This document shows, one piece after another, positions 1 to 8,393 of a stretch of DNA of 64,000 nucleotides. The translations under genes were made by a program, and so were the position numbers. Source of the DNA: Rhodomicrobium sp. R_RK_3 (GTDB lineage Bacteria > Pseudomonadota > Alphaproteobacteria > Rhizobiales > Rhodomicrobiaceae); NCBI RefSeq assembly GCF_002198715.1, contig NZ_MWLK01000038.1, positions 1-64,000 of the forward strand. The letters are read 5' to 3'. Numbering within the stretch: position 1 is the first letter of the stretch; each line of letters begins with the position of its first letter. The notes below the pieces were generated by a model. It ran no database searches, had not been told where the DNA came from, and saw only the letters and a program-made list of their open reading frames with translations.

Positions 1-192
1 TGACGGCCGTCCGGGACGACGGGGAGAGGACCTTCGATACGCAAAGGTCTCCCATGGGAGAGGGAGTCTGGCTGCGGATTGGTTTGGTTGGAATCGTTAC
101 CGTTGGAACCGGACCTCGCTGAAAACCTCCGCGCGCGTTGCGATTTTCCGGCGAGCGCGCCATATGCGGCCCTGACGCCTGCCTCCAACCCG

Positions 193-816
193 ATGAAATG
201 CCAAATGACCGAAGACGCCCGGCTTTACGCCCCCTCCGCCGCCCGCAACCGCGAGCCGATCCTCAACGTGCTGCGGACCTATCTGCCGCAACGCGGCCTC
301 GTGCTGGAAATCGCCAGCGGTTCGGGCGAGCACGTCACATTTTTCGCGGCGGCAAGCCCTGCCGAACTGGTCTTCCAGCCGACTGATCTCGACGAAGCCG
401 CCAGGGCCAGCACCGACGCCTGGACCGCCGAACTCGGCCTTGCCAACATCCGCCCGGCCATCCCGCTCGACGCGGCGTCGGACGTCTGGCCGGTCGAGCG
501 CGCCGATGTCGTCGTCTGCATCAACATGATCCACATCTCGCCCTGGGACTCCGCCGTCGGCCTGGTGCGCGGCGCGGCGCGCGTGCTGCCGCCGGACGGC
601 GTGCTGTTCCTCTACGGCCCCTACCGCCGCGCGGACGTGCCCACCGCGCCGAGCAACGACGAGTTCGACCTCGACCTGAAGCGGCGCAATCCCGCCTGGG
701 GCCTGCGCGACCTCGAAGCGGTGGCGGCGGTGGCCAAGGAAAACGGCTTTGCGCCGCCCGTGGTCGTCGAGATGCCGTCGAACAATCTGTGCGTCATTTT
801 CCGCCGGACCGCATAG
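193..816 (+). CDS. DUF938 family SAM-dependent methyltransferase-like protein
   Basis: A 207-aa protein with a class I methyltransferase fold. The glycine-rich SAM-binding motif LEIASGSGEH is at residues 38-47 and is followed by QPTDLD near residue 62, where the acidic ribose-binding residue is expected. The opening LYAPSAARNREPIL and the later hydrophobic INMIHISPW segment are typical of DUF938, a family of unknown substrate. The frame stays open upstream to about position 79, but ATG 193 or ATG 205 (MTEDARLYAP) fits the normal family N-terminus. It stands alone between the window edge and a repeat-bearing gap, so context gives no clue to its substrate. Confidence 0.85.
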   Translation: MKCQMTEDARLYAPSAARNREPILNVLRTYLPQRGLVLEIASGSGEHVTFFAAASPAELVFQPTDLDEAARASTDAWTAELGLANIRPAIPLDAASDVWPVERADVVVCINMIHISPWDSAVGLVRGAARVLPPDGVLFLYGPYRRADVPTAPSNDEFDLDLKRRNPAWGLRDLEAVAAVAKENGFAPPVVVEMPSNNLCVIFRRTA

Positions 817-853
817 GCGGGATCGGCGGACGGATTTGAGGTACACTGCATCC

Positions 854-880
854 GAATCTCCTCGAAGGCGGGGATTCAGT
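854..880 (-). repeat. REP-like dispersed repeat, copy 1 (left arm of an inverted pair)
   Basis: On the minus strand this reads as a diverged form of the repeat core GGATTCCCGCYTTCGCGG. It faces copy 2 about 50 bp away in the opposite orientation, as in BIME-type pairs. It lies between the DUF938 gene and the 68-aa gene. Confidence 0.5.
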
Positions 881-924
881 CCGCCGCAGCATAGACGTCA
901 CGTCGCGAGCCGATCCAGCGCTCG

Positions 925-953
925 TGAATACCGGGTCCCGCCTTCGCGGCGAT
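925..953 (+). repeat. REP-like dispersed repeat, copy 2 (right arm)
   Basis: Contains GGGTCCCGCCTTCGCGG, close to the core seen at 2327-2353, and is inverted relative to copy 1 at 854-880. It ends about 40 bp before the start of the 68-aa gene, so the pair occupies most of that intergenic gap. Confidence 0.5.
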
Positions 954-993
954 TTCGGATACGAGAGAACGCATTGGTCTAGGAGAGATTTCG

Positions 994-1200
994 ATGGCGG
1001 AAACGGCGATCGACCGCGCCACCATGGCGCGTCTGGCCAAGGCGCTGGTCTTCATCTGCGGCGCCACTCATCCGACCACGGTCGCCCTCAAGACCGCCGC
1101 CGACAGCGGCTCCGAGCGCGACATCAAGGCGGCCCGCGCGCTGTTCCTGAAGCTCAAGCCCGGTGACCGCCAGGCAGCGCTGGCCATGATCGCGGACTGA
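994..1200 (+). CDS. small hypothetical protein, 68 aa
   Basis: A short, probably cytoplasmic and mostly helical protein beginning MAETAIDRATMARLAKAL. A clear Shine-Dalgarno (AGGAGAG) lies about 6 nt before the ATG, which supports real expression. There is no signal peptide, membrane segment or recognised domain. The C-terminal half (DIKAARALFLKLKPGDRQAA) is rich in Ala, Lys and Leu, as in small helical proteins. A GC-rich hairpin follows 67 bp after the stop. I do not recognise the family and the neighbours suggest no function. Confidence 0.65.
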   Translation: MAETAIDRATMARLAKALVFICGATHPTTVALKTAADSGSERDIKAARALFLKLKPGDRQAALAMIAD

Positions 1201-1266
1201 CGGCCCGGACGCCCAATCCCTCCCCCAGCGGCGCCTCTCGCCATGGAGGTCTGCATCTCATGCGTC

Positions 1267-1289
1267 GCCCCGGCCGTAAGAGCCGGGGC
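1267..1289 (+). terminator. GC-rich hairpin after the 68-aa gene
   Basis: GCCCCGGC (1267-1274) and GCCGGGGC (1282-1289) form a perfect 8-bp stem with a 7-nt loop. No T-tract follows, so it may be an inefficient or strand-neutral terminator between the converging 68-aa gene and the TetR gene. Confidence 0.4.
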
Positions 1290-1409
1290 CGACTCGCATC
1301 ACCGCGTGCCGCAGCGGCTCACCGCTTTGCGGCGTCCGGGACAACGGGAGGCAGAAGCATTGCCCGCTTTACAGGCGCGCAACCCTCAGCCAGCTTGCCG
1401 GGGAGTCTC

Positions 1410-2024
1410 CTACCGGCTCACCGCCGCCATCGATGCGGTCGCGGGGCGGAGGTCGTCGATCCAGGCGCGGAGCTGGGCAAGCTCGCGGCCGACGAATTCG
1501 GGGTCGCGGAAGGTGGCGCCGAGCAGCGTGATGCCCTCGATGCGCAAAAGCATATGCTGGCCGAGCTGCGCCGGGTCGCCCGGCACATGGGCGGCGCGCA
1601 TCTGCTGGGTGAACCATTCCGCCAGCCGCCGCAGCACCACCGCCGCCTTCGGCAGCAGACTGTCCTTGCCCTTGGCCAGCTCCAGGCAGAGCGAGCCGTG
1701 CGGGCAGCCATAAAGCACCAGCTCGCCGGTGTCGGCGAAGAGGGCGGTAAGGAAATTGTTCAGCCGCTGCAGCGGGTCGGGCGAGGAGACGTCGAGCTGT
1801 TCGAGCTGCACGTCCAGCACCTGCATCCGGCCGGCGATGACAGCTTCAAGCAGCTCGTCCTTGCTCTTGAAATAGTAATAGATATTGCCTTTGGGGACAC
1901 CGGAATCTTCCGCCAAATCCTGGAAGGATGTGGTTTCGAAGCCGCGCGTCAGGAATAGTTTCGTCGCTGCTGCAACAAGGTCGGAGCGATTGTCGGCGCC
2001 CTTTGAATACATGCTTTTGACCAT
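1410..2024 (-). CDS. TetR/AcrR family transcriptional regulator
   Basis: A 204-aa repressor-type regulator. The N-terminal helix-turn-helix covers roughly residues 10-55 and contains the hallmark segment DSGVPKGNIYYYFKSKDELL. The C-terminal ligand domain has the YGCPHGSLCLELAK segment common in TetR proteins of Proteobacteria; its two cysteines could be redox- or electrophile-sensitive, though this is only inference. ATG 2024 (MVKSMYSKGAD) is preferred over a longer frame whose N-terminus is unusually rich in Arg and Cys; MYSKGAD (2012) is also possible. No obvious target gene is divergent, and the upstream gap holds a REP-like pair. The neighbour trpC is transcribed in the same direction but is unrelated. 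Confidence 0.88.
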   Translation of the reverse strand: MVKSMYSKGADNRSDLVAAATKLFLTRGFETTSFQDLAEDSGVPKGNIYYYFKSKDELLEAVIAGRMQVLDVQLEQLDVSSPDPLQRLNNFLTALFADTGELVLYGCPHGSLCLELAKGKDSLLPKAAVVLRRLAEWFTQQMRAAHVPGDPAQLGQHMLLRIEGITLLGATFRDPEFVGRELAQLRAWIDDLRPATASMAAVSR

Positions 2025-2246
2025 CGATATTCCGGAAAGATAGCGTCGGCACGTCCGCCGTTTCTCCAAAATTAAGGCGATTGTTTAAATTTGCAAGCGC
2101 CGTCTTCGCCCGGCGGCTGTGACGTGACGCTGCGGCCCCGTAGCAAACACCGAGGACGGACGGTTGCGGACCGCGGGCGAGGGCAGGCCGGCCGGGATCT
2201 GCTCTGGCCGGTGCTGGCGTACTGGGTATAGGAACCAGAGCTTGCT

Positions 2247-2272
2247 CTTCCCCGCGAAGGCTGGGATCCAGT
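2247..2272 (-). repeat. REP-like dispersed repeat, copy 3 (left arm)
   Basis: On the minus strand this reads CTGGATCCCAGCCTTCGCGG followed by GGAAG, a close match to the dispersed core. It is inverted relative to copy 4 and about 55 bp from it. The gap 2025-2409 between the TetR gene and trpC holds this pair and no plausible gene. Confidence 0.55.
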
Positions 2273-2326
2273 AAAGGGCAAAGTCAGCCGCAATTCTCTG
2301 CCGCAATTACGACCGCTGCGGCGTAA

Positions 2327-2353
2327 TGGATTCCCGCTTTCGCGCGAATGACA
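2327..2353 (+). repeat. REP-like dispersed repeat, copy 4 (right arm)
   Basis: Reads TGGATTCCCGCTTTCGCG then CGAATGACA, the best preserved copy in the window. With copy 3 it makes an inverted pair just downstream of the trpC stop at 2410, where it could also limit read-through. Confidence 0.6.
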
Positions 2354-2409
2354 AGGGCGGGGGTAGCGATCTGTTGCCGTCTACACAAATTCATCTTTCT
2401 CCGAAACTT

Positions 2410-3204
2410 TCAGACCTCGCCGATCAACTGCCGCGTCGCGGCGGCAACGTCGGCCTGGCGCATAAGACTTTCGCCGACCAGGAAGCAGCCGATGCCGGCC
2501 CGGCCGAGGCGCACGATGTCGGCATTGGCGAAAATGCCGCTCTCGGAAATCACGATGCGCTCATCCGGGATCTTCGCCGCGAGCTTTTCCGAGACCTCGA
2601 GGCTCGTCTCGAAGCTGCGCAGGTCGCGGTTGTTGATGCCGATCAGCTTGCCGTCGAGGGTGAGTGCGCTATCGAGTTCGGCCTCGTCATGCACCTCGAT
2701 CAGCGCGTCCATGCCGAGATCGCGCGCGGTCCCGATCAGGCGGCGGGCATCGGCATCGTCGATGGCGGCCATGATGATCAAAATGCAATCCGCGCCGAGC
2801 GCCCGCGCCTCAAAAACCTGATAGGGCTCGAACATAAAATCTTTGCGCAGCACAGGCAGTCCGGAGGCTTCGCGCGCGGCGGTGAGATATTCGGGCTTGC
2901 CCTGGAAGGAGGGGCCATCGGTCAAAACCGAGAGGCAGGTGGCGCCCCCTGCGGCATAGGCGCGGGCGAGCGCCGGCGGATCGAAATCCTCACGGATCAG
3001 CCCCTTCGACGGGCTCGCCTTCTTGATCTCGGCGATCAGGGCGGTGCGGCGCTCGCCGAGGCGCTTCTCAATGGCCGCCGCGAAGCTGCGCACGGGCGGG
3101 GCGGCGGCGGCGCGCCGCTCGACCTCCGCTTGCGGCACCGCGAGCTTGGCGGCCGCGATTTCCTCGCGCTTATAGCGCTCGATTTTGGCGAGGATGTTGC
3201 TCAT
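2410..3204 (-). CDS. trpC: indole-3-glycerol phosphate synthase
   Basis: A 264-aa TIM-barrel enzyme that converts CdRP to indole-3-glycerol phosphate in tryptophan biosynthesis. Family landmarks are clear: [20 protein letters not shown] at the start, [12 protein letters not shown] (substrate phosphate and catalytic Lys region), [53 protein letters not shown] and [13 protein letters not shown] 3204 gives the standard N-terminus. The usual partners trpD and trpF are not adjacent. It lies 176 bp downstream of groL in the same direction; a hairpin just after groL suggests it is not simply the last gene of the monooxygenase operon. Confidence 0.97.
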   Translation of the reverse strand: MSNILAKIERYKREEIAAAKLAVPQAEVERRAAAAPPVRSFAAAIEKRLGERRTALIAEIKKASPSKGLIREDFDPPALARAYAAGGATCLSVLTDGPSFQGKPEYLTAAREASGLPVLRKDFMFEPYQVFEARALGADCILIIMAAIDDADARRLIGTARDLGMDALIEVHDEAELDSALTLDGKLIGINNRDLRSFETSLEVSEKLAAKIPDERIVISESGIFANADIVRLGRAGIGCFLVGESLMRQADVAAATRQLIGEV

Positions 3205-3340
3205 CGTCGATCGTCCATCTGCTGAAATCGCGTCCGTCTTAGCACAGGCGCCGTCGACGTCCATCGTCTGCGGGCGATGCTACCCGAATATTCCGGATCG
3301 CCCGGGACGCGCTACGACCGTAACGATGCCGCTATGTCGC

Positions 3341-3376
3341 AAGGGGTGGCGCGGCAATGCGCCAGCCACGCCCTTG
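3341..3376 (-). terminator. hairpin just downstream of the operon-associated groL
   Basis: TGGCGC (3347-3352) pairs with GCGCCA (3359-3364), and flanking AAGGG and CCCTT can extend the stem with a bulge. It begins about 5 nt after the groL stop and is followed by no long T-tract. It probably marks the end of the monooxygenase operon before trpC. Confidence 0.4.
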
Positions 3377-3380
3377 GCCG

Positions 3381-5018
3381 TTACGCCCGGCCGAGCTTTT
3401 CCGCGCCGCCGCCGAGCGCGGGCCCGGCGGTGGGGTCGAAATCCTCGGGCTGCTTGGCGATCAGCGTGTCGGTGGTCAGGATCAGCCCGGCGACCGAGGC
3501 GGCGTTGCGCAGCGCGGTGGTCGCGACCTTGACCGGGTCCATGATCCCGGCTGTGGCGAGATCGAGCAACTCGCCGGTCCTCGCATCGAGGCCGACCGCG
3601 CCCTTGGCCTTCTGCACCCGCTTCAATTGCGCTGCGGCGTCCAGGCCGCAATTGCGCGCGATGGTCAAGAGCGGCTGGGCGAGCGCGCATTGCAGCAGCT
3701 CGACGCCGGTGCGGGTGCTGCCCGTTTGGCGGCCGATCAGCTCATCAAGCTCAGGCGCGATCCGCACCAGCGCGGTGCCGCCGCCGGGAACCACGCCCTC
3801 GGCGATGGCGGCGCGGGTCGCATTGATGGCGTCCTCGATCAATTGCAGCCGCCGCTTCTGCTCGACGGGCGTCGCGCCGCCGGCAAGAATCACCGCCGTG
3901 CCGCCCGACAGCTTGGCCAGCCGCTCCTGGAACTTGTCGCGCTCGATATTTTCCGGCGCGGCCTCCCATTGCCGCGTCACCTGCTCGCGGCGGGCGGCGA
4001 TGGCGATTTCGTCGCCCTCGCCGGCGGTAATGAGCGTGCGGTTGGCCGAGATGCGGACCTGCCGCGCGCCGCCGAGATCGGCGAGCTGAACCTGATCGAC
4101 CCTGCCGCCGAGATCGCGGGCGATGACGCGGCCGCCGGTCGCGATGGCGATGTCTTCCAGCATTGCCTTGCGCCAATGGCCATATTCGGGCGGGTTGATC
4201 GCGGCGATGGGCCGCTTGCTGGTCTCGCGCCGGGTGAGCAGATGGATCACCGCGCCGGGCGCGATGTCCTCGGCGATGATGAGCAGCGGGCGCTTGGCCT
4301 TCTCCGACAGCGCCAGCGCGGCGGCGAGTTCGTCCGGGCCGCCGATCTTGTGATCGGTGAGAAGGATCAGCGGGTGGTCGAGCACCACCTGCATCCGCTC
4401 GACATCGGTGACCATGTGGTGAGAGAGATAGCTGCGGTCGAAGGCCATGCCGTCGATGATCTCCAGCGCGGTATCGACGCCGACGCCGAATTGCACATCG
4501 ACGATGCCGTCCGCGCCGACGCGGGCAAAGGCTTCCGCCACCATGGCGCCGAGCCGTTCGTCATTCGCCGCGATGCTGGCCACGGCGCGCGCCTGTTCCG
4601 GCCCGTCCAGGTCGCGCGCGGAGCGGTTCAGCGCGGCGATGGCGGCTTCGGTGCCGATGGCGAGCCCTTCGACCAGTTCGACCGCATTGGCGCCCTTGGC
4701 GATGGCGGCGAGGCCCTGCTGCACGAGCGCATCCGCCAAGAGCGTCGCGGTGGTGGTGCCGTCACCCGCCACCTCGTTGGTCTGGCGCGAGACTTCGCGC
4801 ACGACCTGTACGCCCATATTCTCGAACGGGTCTTCCAGCTCGATTTCGGCGGCGATGCTGACGCCGTCGCGCGACACGATGGGCGAGCCGATGGGGCGGT
4901 CCATGAAGGCGTTCATGCCGCGCGGGCCGAGCGTGCCGCGCAGGGCGCGGGCCAGTTTCGCCACGCCCCGTCCGAGCGCTTCGCGGGCGGCTTCGTCGTG
5001 CAGCAGCATTTTCGGCAT
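3381..5018 (-). CDS. GroEL-like chaperonin dedicated to the diiron monooxygenase
   Basis: A 545-aa group I chaperonin. It has LGPRGMNAFMD, the ATP-site motif AGDGTTTAT (Asp86) and GIMDPVKVATTALRNAASVAG near the C-terminus. It is diverged from housekeeping GroEL: the N-terminus is MPKMLLHDEAAREAL, and the tail ends GGGAEKLGRA without Gly-Gly-Met repeats. There is no groES beside it. In actinobacterial propane/acetone monooxygenase clusters a GroEL-like protein (MimG) is needed for functional hydroxylase, so a role in folding PrmA is the natural reading. A strong Shine-Dalgarno (GGAGG) precedes the ATG and the gap to the upstream DUF59 gene is 24 bp, consistent with one operon. Confidence 0.93.
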   Translation of the reverse strand: MPKMLLHDEAAREALGRGVAKLARALRGTLGPRGMNAFMDRPIGSPIVSRDGVSIAAEIELEDPFENMGVQVVREVSRQTNEVAGDGTTTATLLADALVQQGLAAIAKGANAVELVEGLAIGTEAAIAALNRSARDLDGPEQARAVASIAANDERLGAMVAEAFARVGADGIVDVQFGVGVDTALEIIDGMAFDRSYLSHHMVTDVERMQVVLDHPLILLTDHKIGGPDELAAALALSEKAKRPLLIIAEDIAPGAVIHLLTRRETSKRPIAAINPPEYGHWRKAMLEDIAIATGGRVIARDLGGRVDQVQLADLGGARQVRISANRTLITAGEGDEIAIAARREQVTRQWEAAPENIERDKFQERLAKLSGGTAVILAGGATPVEQKRRLQLIEDAINATRAAIAEGVVPGGGTALVRIAPELDELIGRQTGSTRTGVELLQCALAQPLLTIARNCGLDAAAQLKRVQKAKGAVGLDARTGELLDLATAGIMDPVKVATTALRNAASVAGLILTTDTLIAKQPEDFDPTAGPALGGGAEKLGRA

Positions 5019-5042
5019 GGCGCGTCCTCCGGGCGGTTTTGG

Positions 5043-5810
5043 TTACGAGTGGGGGCGTTGCGATTTCAGCGGTGTGGTGGTGTCGAACTCGTAGCGCGCG
5101 GCGAGCAGGCCGGAGCAGAGCGCGCCGTTGAACTCGGCGTTGACGCGCACGCTGCGCAGGCGCTTGAGATGCGCGGCGAAGTCGGCTGGCGCGAGCGGTT
5201 GGCCCTCGGTGGTGACGAAGGCGAGGGCGTCGGCGGCGAGCGGCCCGGCGGCGTCGCGGCGTTCGAGATAGCGGGTGCGGGCGAGCGCGCCTGCCTCGTC
5301 GAGCGTGAGCGCGTCCAGTTCGGAGAGCGTCATCCGCGCCAGCGCATCCGGGGCAAAGCCGAGGTCGCGCAGATGCAGCAGCATCGCCTCCTGCCGCCGC
5401 TGGAACGCCTTCAGCAGGAAGATGCGCCTGACATCATCGAGGTTTCCGTCGGCCTCCTCGCCGAACGTATCGGCGAAGGAGCAGCCTTGCGCCATGCCGC
5501 GATTGATGGTCTCGGCATACATATGCTCGTCGAGCACCACCGAGACGGCGCTGACCCAGGGCAGCGCCGCGACCGCCGCGCGCATGTCGTCGGCCATCAT
5601 GAAAGCGAAATTCGGCGCGCACCAATAGGTCGGCAGGCGGAAGCGGATGCCGACGCGGCCATCCTCGCCGAGCGTGACGGCGCTGACGAACTTCATCTCC
5701 GTCACCGAGCGGTCGAGCTCGGGGTCGGTCACGCGCGAAAGGCTGTCCCACACCTCGGCAAGTCTTGAGGCATGGCTCATCGCTCCGGCGGAAGCTGGCT
5801 GCGTCGGCAT
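5043..5810 (-). CDS. DUF59/MIP18-type metal-sulfur assembly protein of the monooxygenase operon
   Basis: A 255-aa protein. The first 110 residues are a DUF59/MIP18 domain (VTDPELDRSVTEMKFV, then RLPTYWCAPNFAFMMADDM with a single conserved Cys), a fold linked to iron-sulfur maturation. The remaining 145 residues are helical and unassigned. Proteins of this design accompany propane monooxygenase genes, so a role in diiron or reductase cofactor assembly is likely but unproven. ATG 5810 (MPTQPAS) follows GGGAG at good spacing; an in-frame TTG lies two codons upstream. It starts 13 bp after the amidohydrolase stop. Confidence 0.88.
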   Translation of the reverse strand: MPTQPASAGAMSHASRLAEVWDSLSRVTDPELDRSVTEMKFVSAVTLGEDGRVGIRFRLPTYWCAPNFAFMMADDMRAAVAALPWVSAVSVVLDEHMYAETINRGMAQGCSFADTFGEEADGNLDDVRRIFLLKAFQRRQEAMLLHLRDLGFAPDALARMTLSELDALTLDEAGALARTRYLERRDAAGPLAADALAFVTTEGQPLAPADFAAHLKRLRSVRVNAEFNGALCSGLLAARYEFDTTTPLKSQRPHS

Positions 5811-5823
5811 CGTCAAGCTCCCG

Positions 5824-6828
5824 TCAGGCGGCGCGTTTCAGCTTGGCCTTCTGCGCATCGACGTCGATGCCGTAGAGCCGCGCCGCATTCAGGCCGAGGA
5901 TTTTCTTTTTCGCCTGCATGGTCAGCGGCACGCCCGTCTCCTTGACCACATCATCCGGCAGCTCGAAGGCCATGAACCGGTCGACGATCCATTTCGGCGT
6001 CCAGATGCCGTAGTCGCTGCCGTAGAGGATCTTGTCCTCGCCGACCCAGAACAGCAGCTCCGAGATCACATGCGCGAAATAGCCCGGGCGCGTGTGGATG
6101 AAGGGCAGGGCGACGGCGAGGCCGGCATAGACATTGGTCTCCTGCGTGGCGATCCAGCAGAAATCATCGAGGCGCGGCAGGCCGCAATGCTCGACGATGA
6201 AATTGAGGTCCTGGAACGACGTCGCAACGTCATCGACATCGGCGACGTCGAAGGCATCGCGGTTGAGGGGGATGATGGTCGGCCCCTTATGCACATGGAT
6301 GTTCCGGATGCCGAGCTTCTGCGCCTCTTCGAGGAAGCGGTAGCTCTCCTTGTCGGAGAGCTTGTAGCCCTTGGACTCGCCGCGCCATTCCGCCGTGTAG
6401 AGCTTGGCGCCGGTGATGTTGTATTTTTCCTTCAGCTCATGCATGTGCTCCAGCCCCTTCGTCCCGTCGCGCGGGTCGAAGGCGCCGTTCAGGATGAAGC
6501 GGTCGGGGTGGGTCTTCTTCAGCTCGGCATTGCGCTCGGTGGTGTTGAACCCGGATTTATAGAAGTCGGTGAGATATGTCGGCTGCAAAATCGCCATGTC
6601 GTCATAGCCGCGCACGAACAGGTCGTCATACATGGTGCGGGCGTCGTATTTCTCGAATTTCTCCTTCGGCCACCGCTCCTCCGGCGGGCTGAGATTGGTG
6701 TGATAGGCAAAGAAGCAGTCGATGAACTGCTTGCCGTGGATGTTCTTCTGATTGGCCGGGCTGCCGTCCCAGAAATGGGTGTGCCCGTCGATGACGAAGA
6801 TTTCCTCGCCCGTCTTGGTCCTGAACAT
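5824..6828 (-). CDS. amidohydrolase-2 family protein in the propane monooxygenase operon
   Basis: A 334-aa TIM-barrel metal-dependent hydrolase or decarboxylase-like protein. The metal-binding HxH occurs in DGHTHFWDGS (residues 14-23); later landmarks are VHKGPTIIPL, FIVEHCGLPRLDDF and LYGSDYGIW (the catalytic-Asp region). A strong Shine-Dalgarno (GAGGAGGAG) precedes ATG 6828. An amidohydrolase at this place is conserved in propane monooxygenase clusters. Its reaction is unknown; it may act on an oxidation product or help hydroxylase maturation. The neighbouring gaps are 39 and 13 bp, so it is cotranscribed. Confidence 0.9.
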   Translation of the reverse strand: MFRTKTGEEIFVIDGHTHFWDGSPANQKNIHGKQFIDCFFAYHTNLSPPEERWPKEKFEKYDARTMYDDLFVRGYDDMAILQPTYLTDFYKSGFNTTERNAELKKTHPDRFILNGAFDPRDGTKGLEHMHELKEKYNITGAKLYTAEWRGESKGYKLSDKESYRFLEEAQKLGIRNIHVHKGPTIIPLNRDAFDVADVDDVATSFQDLNFIVEHCGLPRLDDFCWIATQETNVYAGLAVALPFIHTRPGYFAHVISELLFWVGEDKILYGSDYGIWTPKWIVDRFMAFELPDDVVKETGVPLTMQAKKKILGLNAARLYGIDVDAQKAKLKRAA

Positions 6829-6867
6829 CGTCTCCTCCTCCTCGCCCTTGATTTTTTCTTGCGCCCG

Positions 6868-7227
6868 CTATTGCCCGATATACTGGAAGGCGTCCTCCAT
6901 CCGGCCGAACAGCACCACGGTCTCGTCGTCGACCATGACCATCCGGCCGTAATGGGTGGAGGTGGAAATCTCGAACAGATGCGGGGTCATTTCGCGCCCT
7001 AGCTCCTGGCTGATCTCGGGCATGCTGAAGACGAGCTTGCCCCGGCCGTCGATGCGGATCATCGCCGGCAGGTAGGTGACGATGACGCCCGGGTTGCGGC
7101 CCATCACCTCGGCGATGACGCGCGCCTCGACGCTGTCGTTCATGGTGATGCCGCACTCGTCGGAAATGGTCTCCTCGAACTGCACGTCCTTCATCGATTT
7201 GAAGATGCTGGTCTGCGCCTGGGACAT
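6868..7227 (-). CDS. prmD: propane monooxygenase coupling (effector) protein
   Basis: A 119-aa MmoB/DmpM family protein. Such proteins are cofactor-free and bind the hydroxylase near the diiron site to tune oxygen activation and electron transfer. Features include VQFEETISDECGITMNDSVE, ARVIAEVMGRNPGVIVTYLP and a C-terminal MVMVDDETVVLFGRME segment. Start ATG 7227 (MSQAQTSIF) is chosen because GGAG lies upstream and the two earlier Met codons give no better site. The order alpha, reductase, beta, coupling protein matches prmABCD and differs from the mmoXYBZDC order of soluble methane monooxygenase. Confidence 0.93.
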   Translation of the reverse strand: MSQAQTSIFKSMKDVQFEETISDECGITMNDSVEARVIAEVMGRNPGVIVTYLPAMIRIDGRGKLVFSMPEISQELGREMTPHLFEISTSTHYGRMVMVDDETVVLFGRMEDAFQYIGQ

Positions 7228-7259
7228 GGTCGGCTCCATCAATAGGGGTTTCGGGGCGC

Positions 7260-8357
7260 TCAGTTCGCCAAGCCGCCGGCCGGGTTCAATCCGATCTCGG
7301 AACAGATCGCGCCGACCCGGCTCTTGGCCTTGGCCAGCGCCTCCTGGAAGGTTGCGACCTTCACGCGCGGCTGCGACCAGATCGGCTGCAGGTTGTTGGC
7401 GGCGTCGAGCGCCAGCGCGCCATATTTGCCGAGCCAGCTCGAGAAGATGCCCCTGTTGTACTCGCCATATTGCGGGTCGGTGACGAGCAGGTTGATCAGC
7501 TCGACCGTGTTGGCCAGGTTACGCTCGTAATCCGCCTCCGCCGCCGAGACGACGGCGGGCGTGACGAAATCATTCTGCGCGGCGGCAAGCTGCATGACGA
7601 AGCCGGAGCGGAACAACTCGCCCACCAGCGGCTCGAAAACGATGTTCACGGCAAAATACTGCTCGAGATAATCTGACGCCCCCATGATCGACTCGATCAG
7701 CTTGCGCGTCGCCTGCCAGGTGGGGTCTTCGAGCCAATGCTTCTTGCCGGCGGCGGTGTCGAAGCCCGGGATGTCCAGCGCGATCTCGCTGAGATAGAGC
7801 GTGAGATCCTGGGCGAAGCGCAGCTTGTAGGAGGAATTGGTCAGGATCGCATTGTTGATCATCTGGGTGTAGCCGTAGCGCTGCGCCTGCATGGTCGCCG
7901 TGCCGAGGCCGAATTCGGCGTGCTTGTAAGCGCCGAGGTGATCCTGCAGCACCTTCACCCACGCCTTGTCGAAGCGGGCGGTCGCGCCGGATTTGCGGCC
8001 ATTGGCGATGACGTTCTGCACCATGCCGCAGATGGTCGATTGCCGCTGGTAATGGGTGCGCTCCCATTCCTCGTCGACGGCGCGAAACTTGTGCCAGTCA
8101 GCGCTTTTGACCTTGGTCCAGTCCTTGGAATAGGTCGGCGTGCCATCGGGGAAATTGATGATCCAGTCCTGGAGCAGGTAGCGCTCCGGATCGGGCTGCA
8201 CATCGACGGTCATGTCCTCGTAATGCGTCGCCTTGCGGCCCTTCGGCTCAAAGTAATTATATTTGCGGCTTTCCGAGCCGGCGAAGGAGGCGGCGCCCGC
8301 CGCGCCCGACTTGGTGGGGCTGGCGGTGTTGCTGTCAGGCTTCTGCTGGGCACCCAT
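7260..8357 (-). CDS. prmC: propane monooxygenase hydroxylase, beta (small) subunit
   Basis: A 365-aa subunit of the soluble diiron hydroxylase. It has the same ferritin-like helical fold as the alpha subunit but no metal ligands. Recognisable segments are RKYNYFEPKGRKATHYEDM, YLLQDWIINFPDGTPTY and DLTLYLSEIALDIPGF. ATG 8357 (MGAQQKPDS) sits behind AGGGAGGT; a longer reading frame adds 11 residues without support. It lies 36 bp after prmB and 32 bp before prmD. Confidence 0.93.
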   Translation of the reverse strand: MGAQQKPDSNTASPTKSGAAGAASFAGSESRKYNYFEPKGRKATHYEDMTVDVQPDPERYLLQDWIINFPDGTPTYSKDWTKVKSADWHKFRAVDEEWERTHYQRQSTICGMVQNVIANGRKSGATARFDKAWVKVLQDHLGAYKHAEFGLGTATMQAQRYGYTQMINNAILTNSSYKLRFAQDLTLYLSEIALDIPGFDTAAGKKHWLEDPTWQATRKLIESIMGASDYLEQYFAVNIVFEPLVGELFRSGFVMQLAAAQNDFVTPAVVSAAEADYERNLANTVELINLLVTDPQYGEYNRGIFSSWLGKYGALALDAANNLQPIWSQPRVKVATFQEALAKAKSRVGAICSEIGLNPAGGLAN

Positions 8358-8393
8358 CGTGACCTCCCTGGTGGTTCTGGTTGTTGGCACTCG

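Noticed and set aside
3357-5768. An 803-codon plus-strand frame opposite groL and the DUF59 gene
   Set aside because: It is antisense to two well-supported genes and is low-complexity, rich in Arg, Gly and Ala with no domain.
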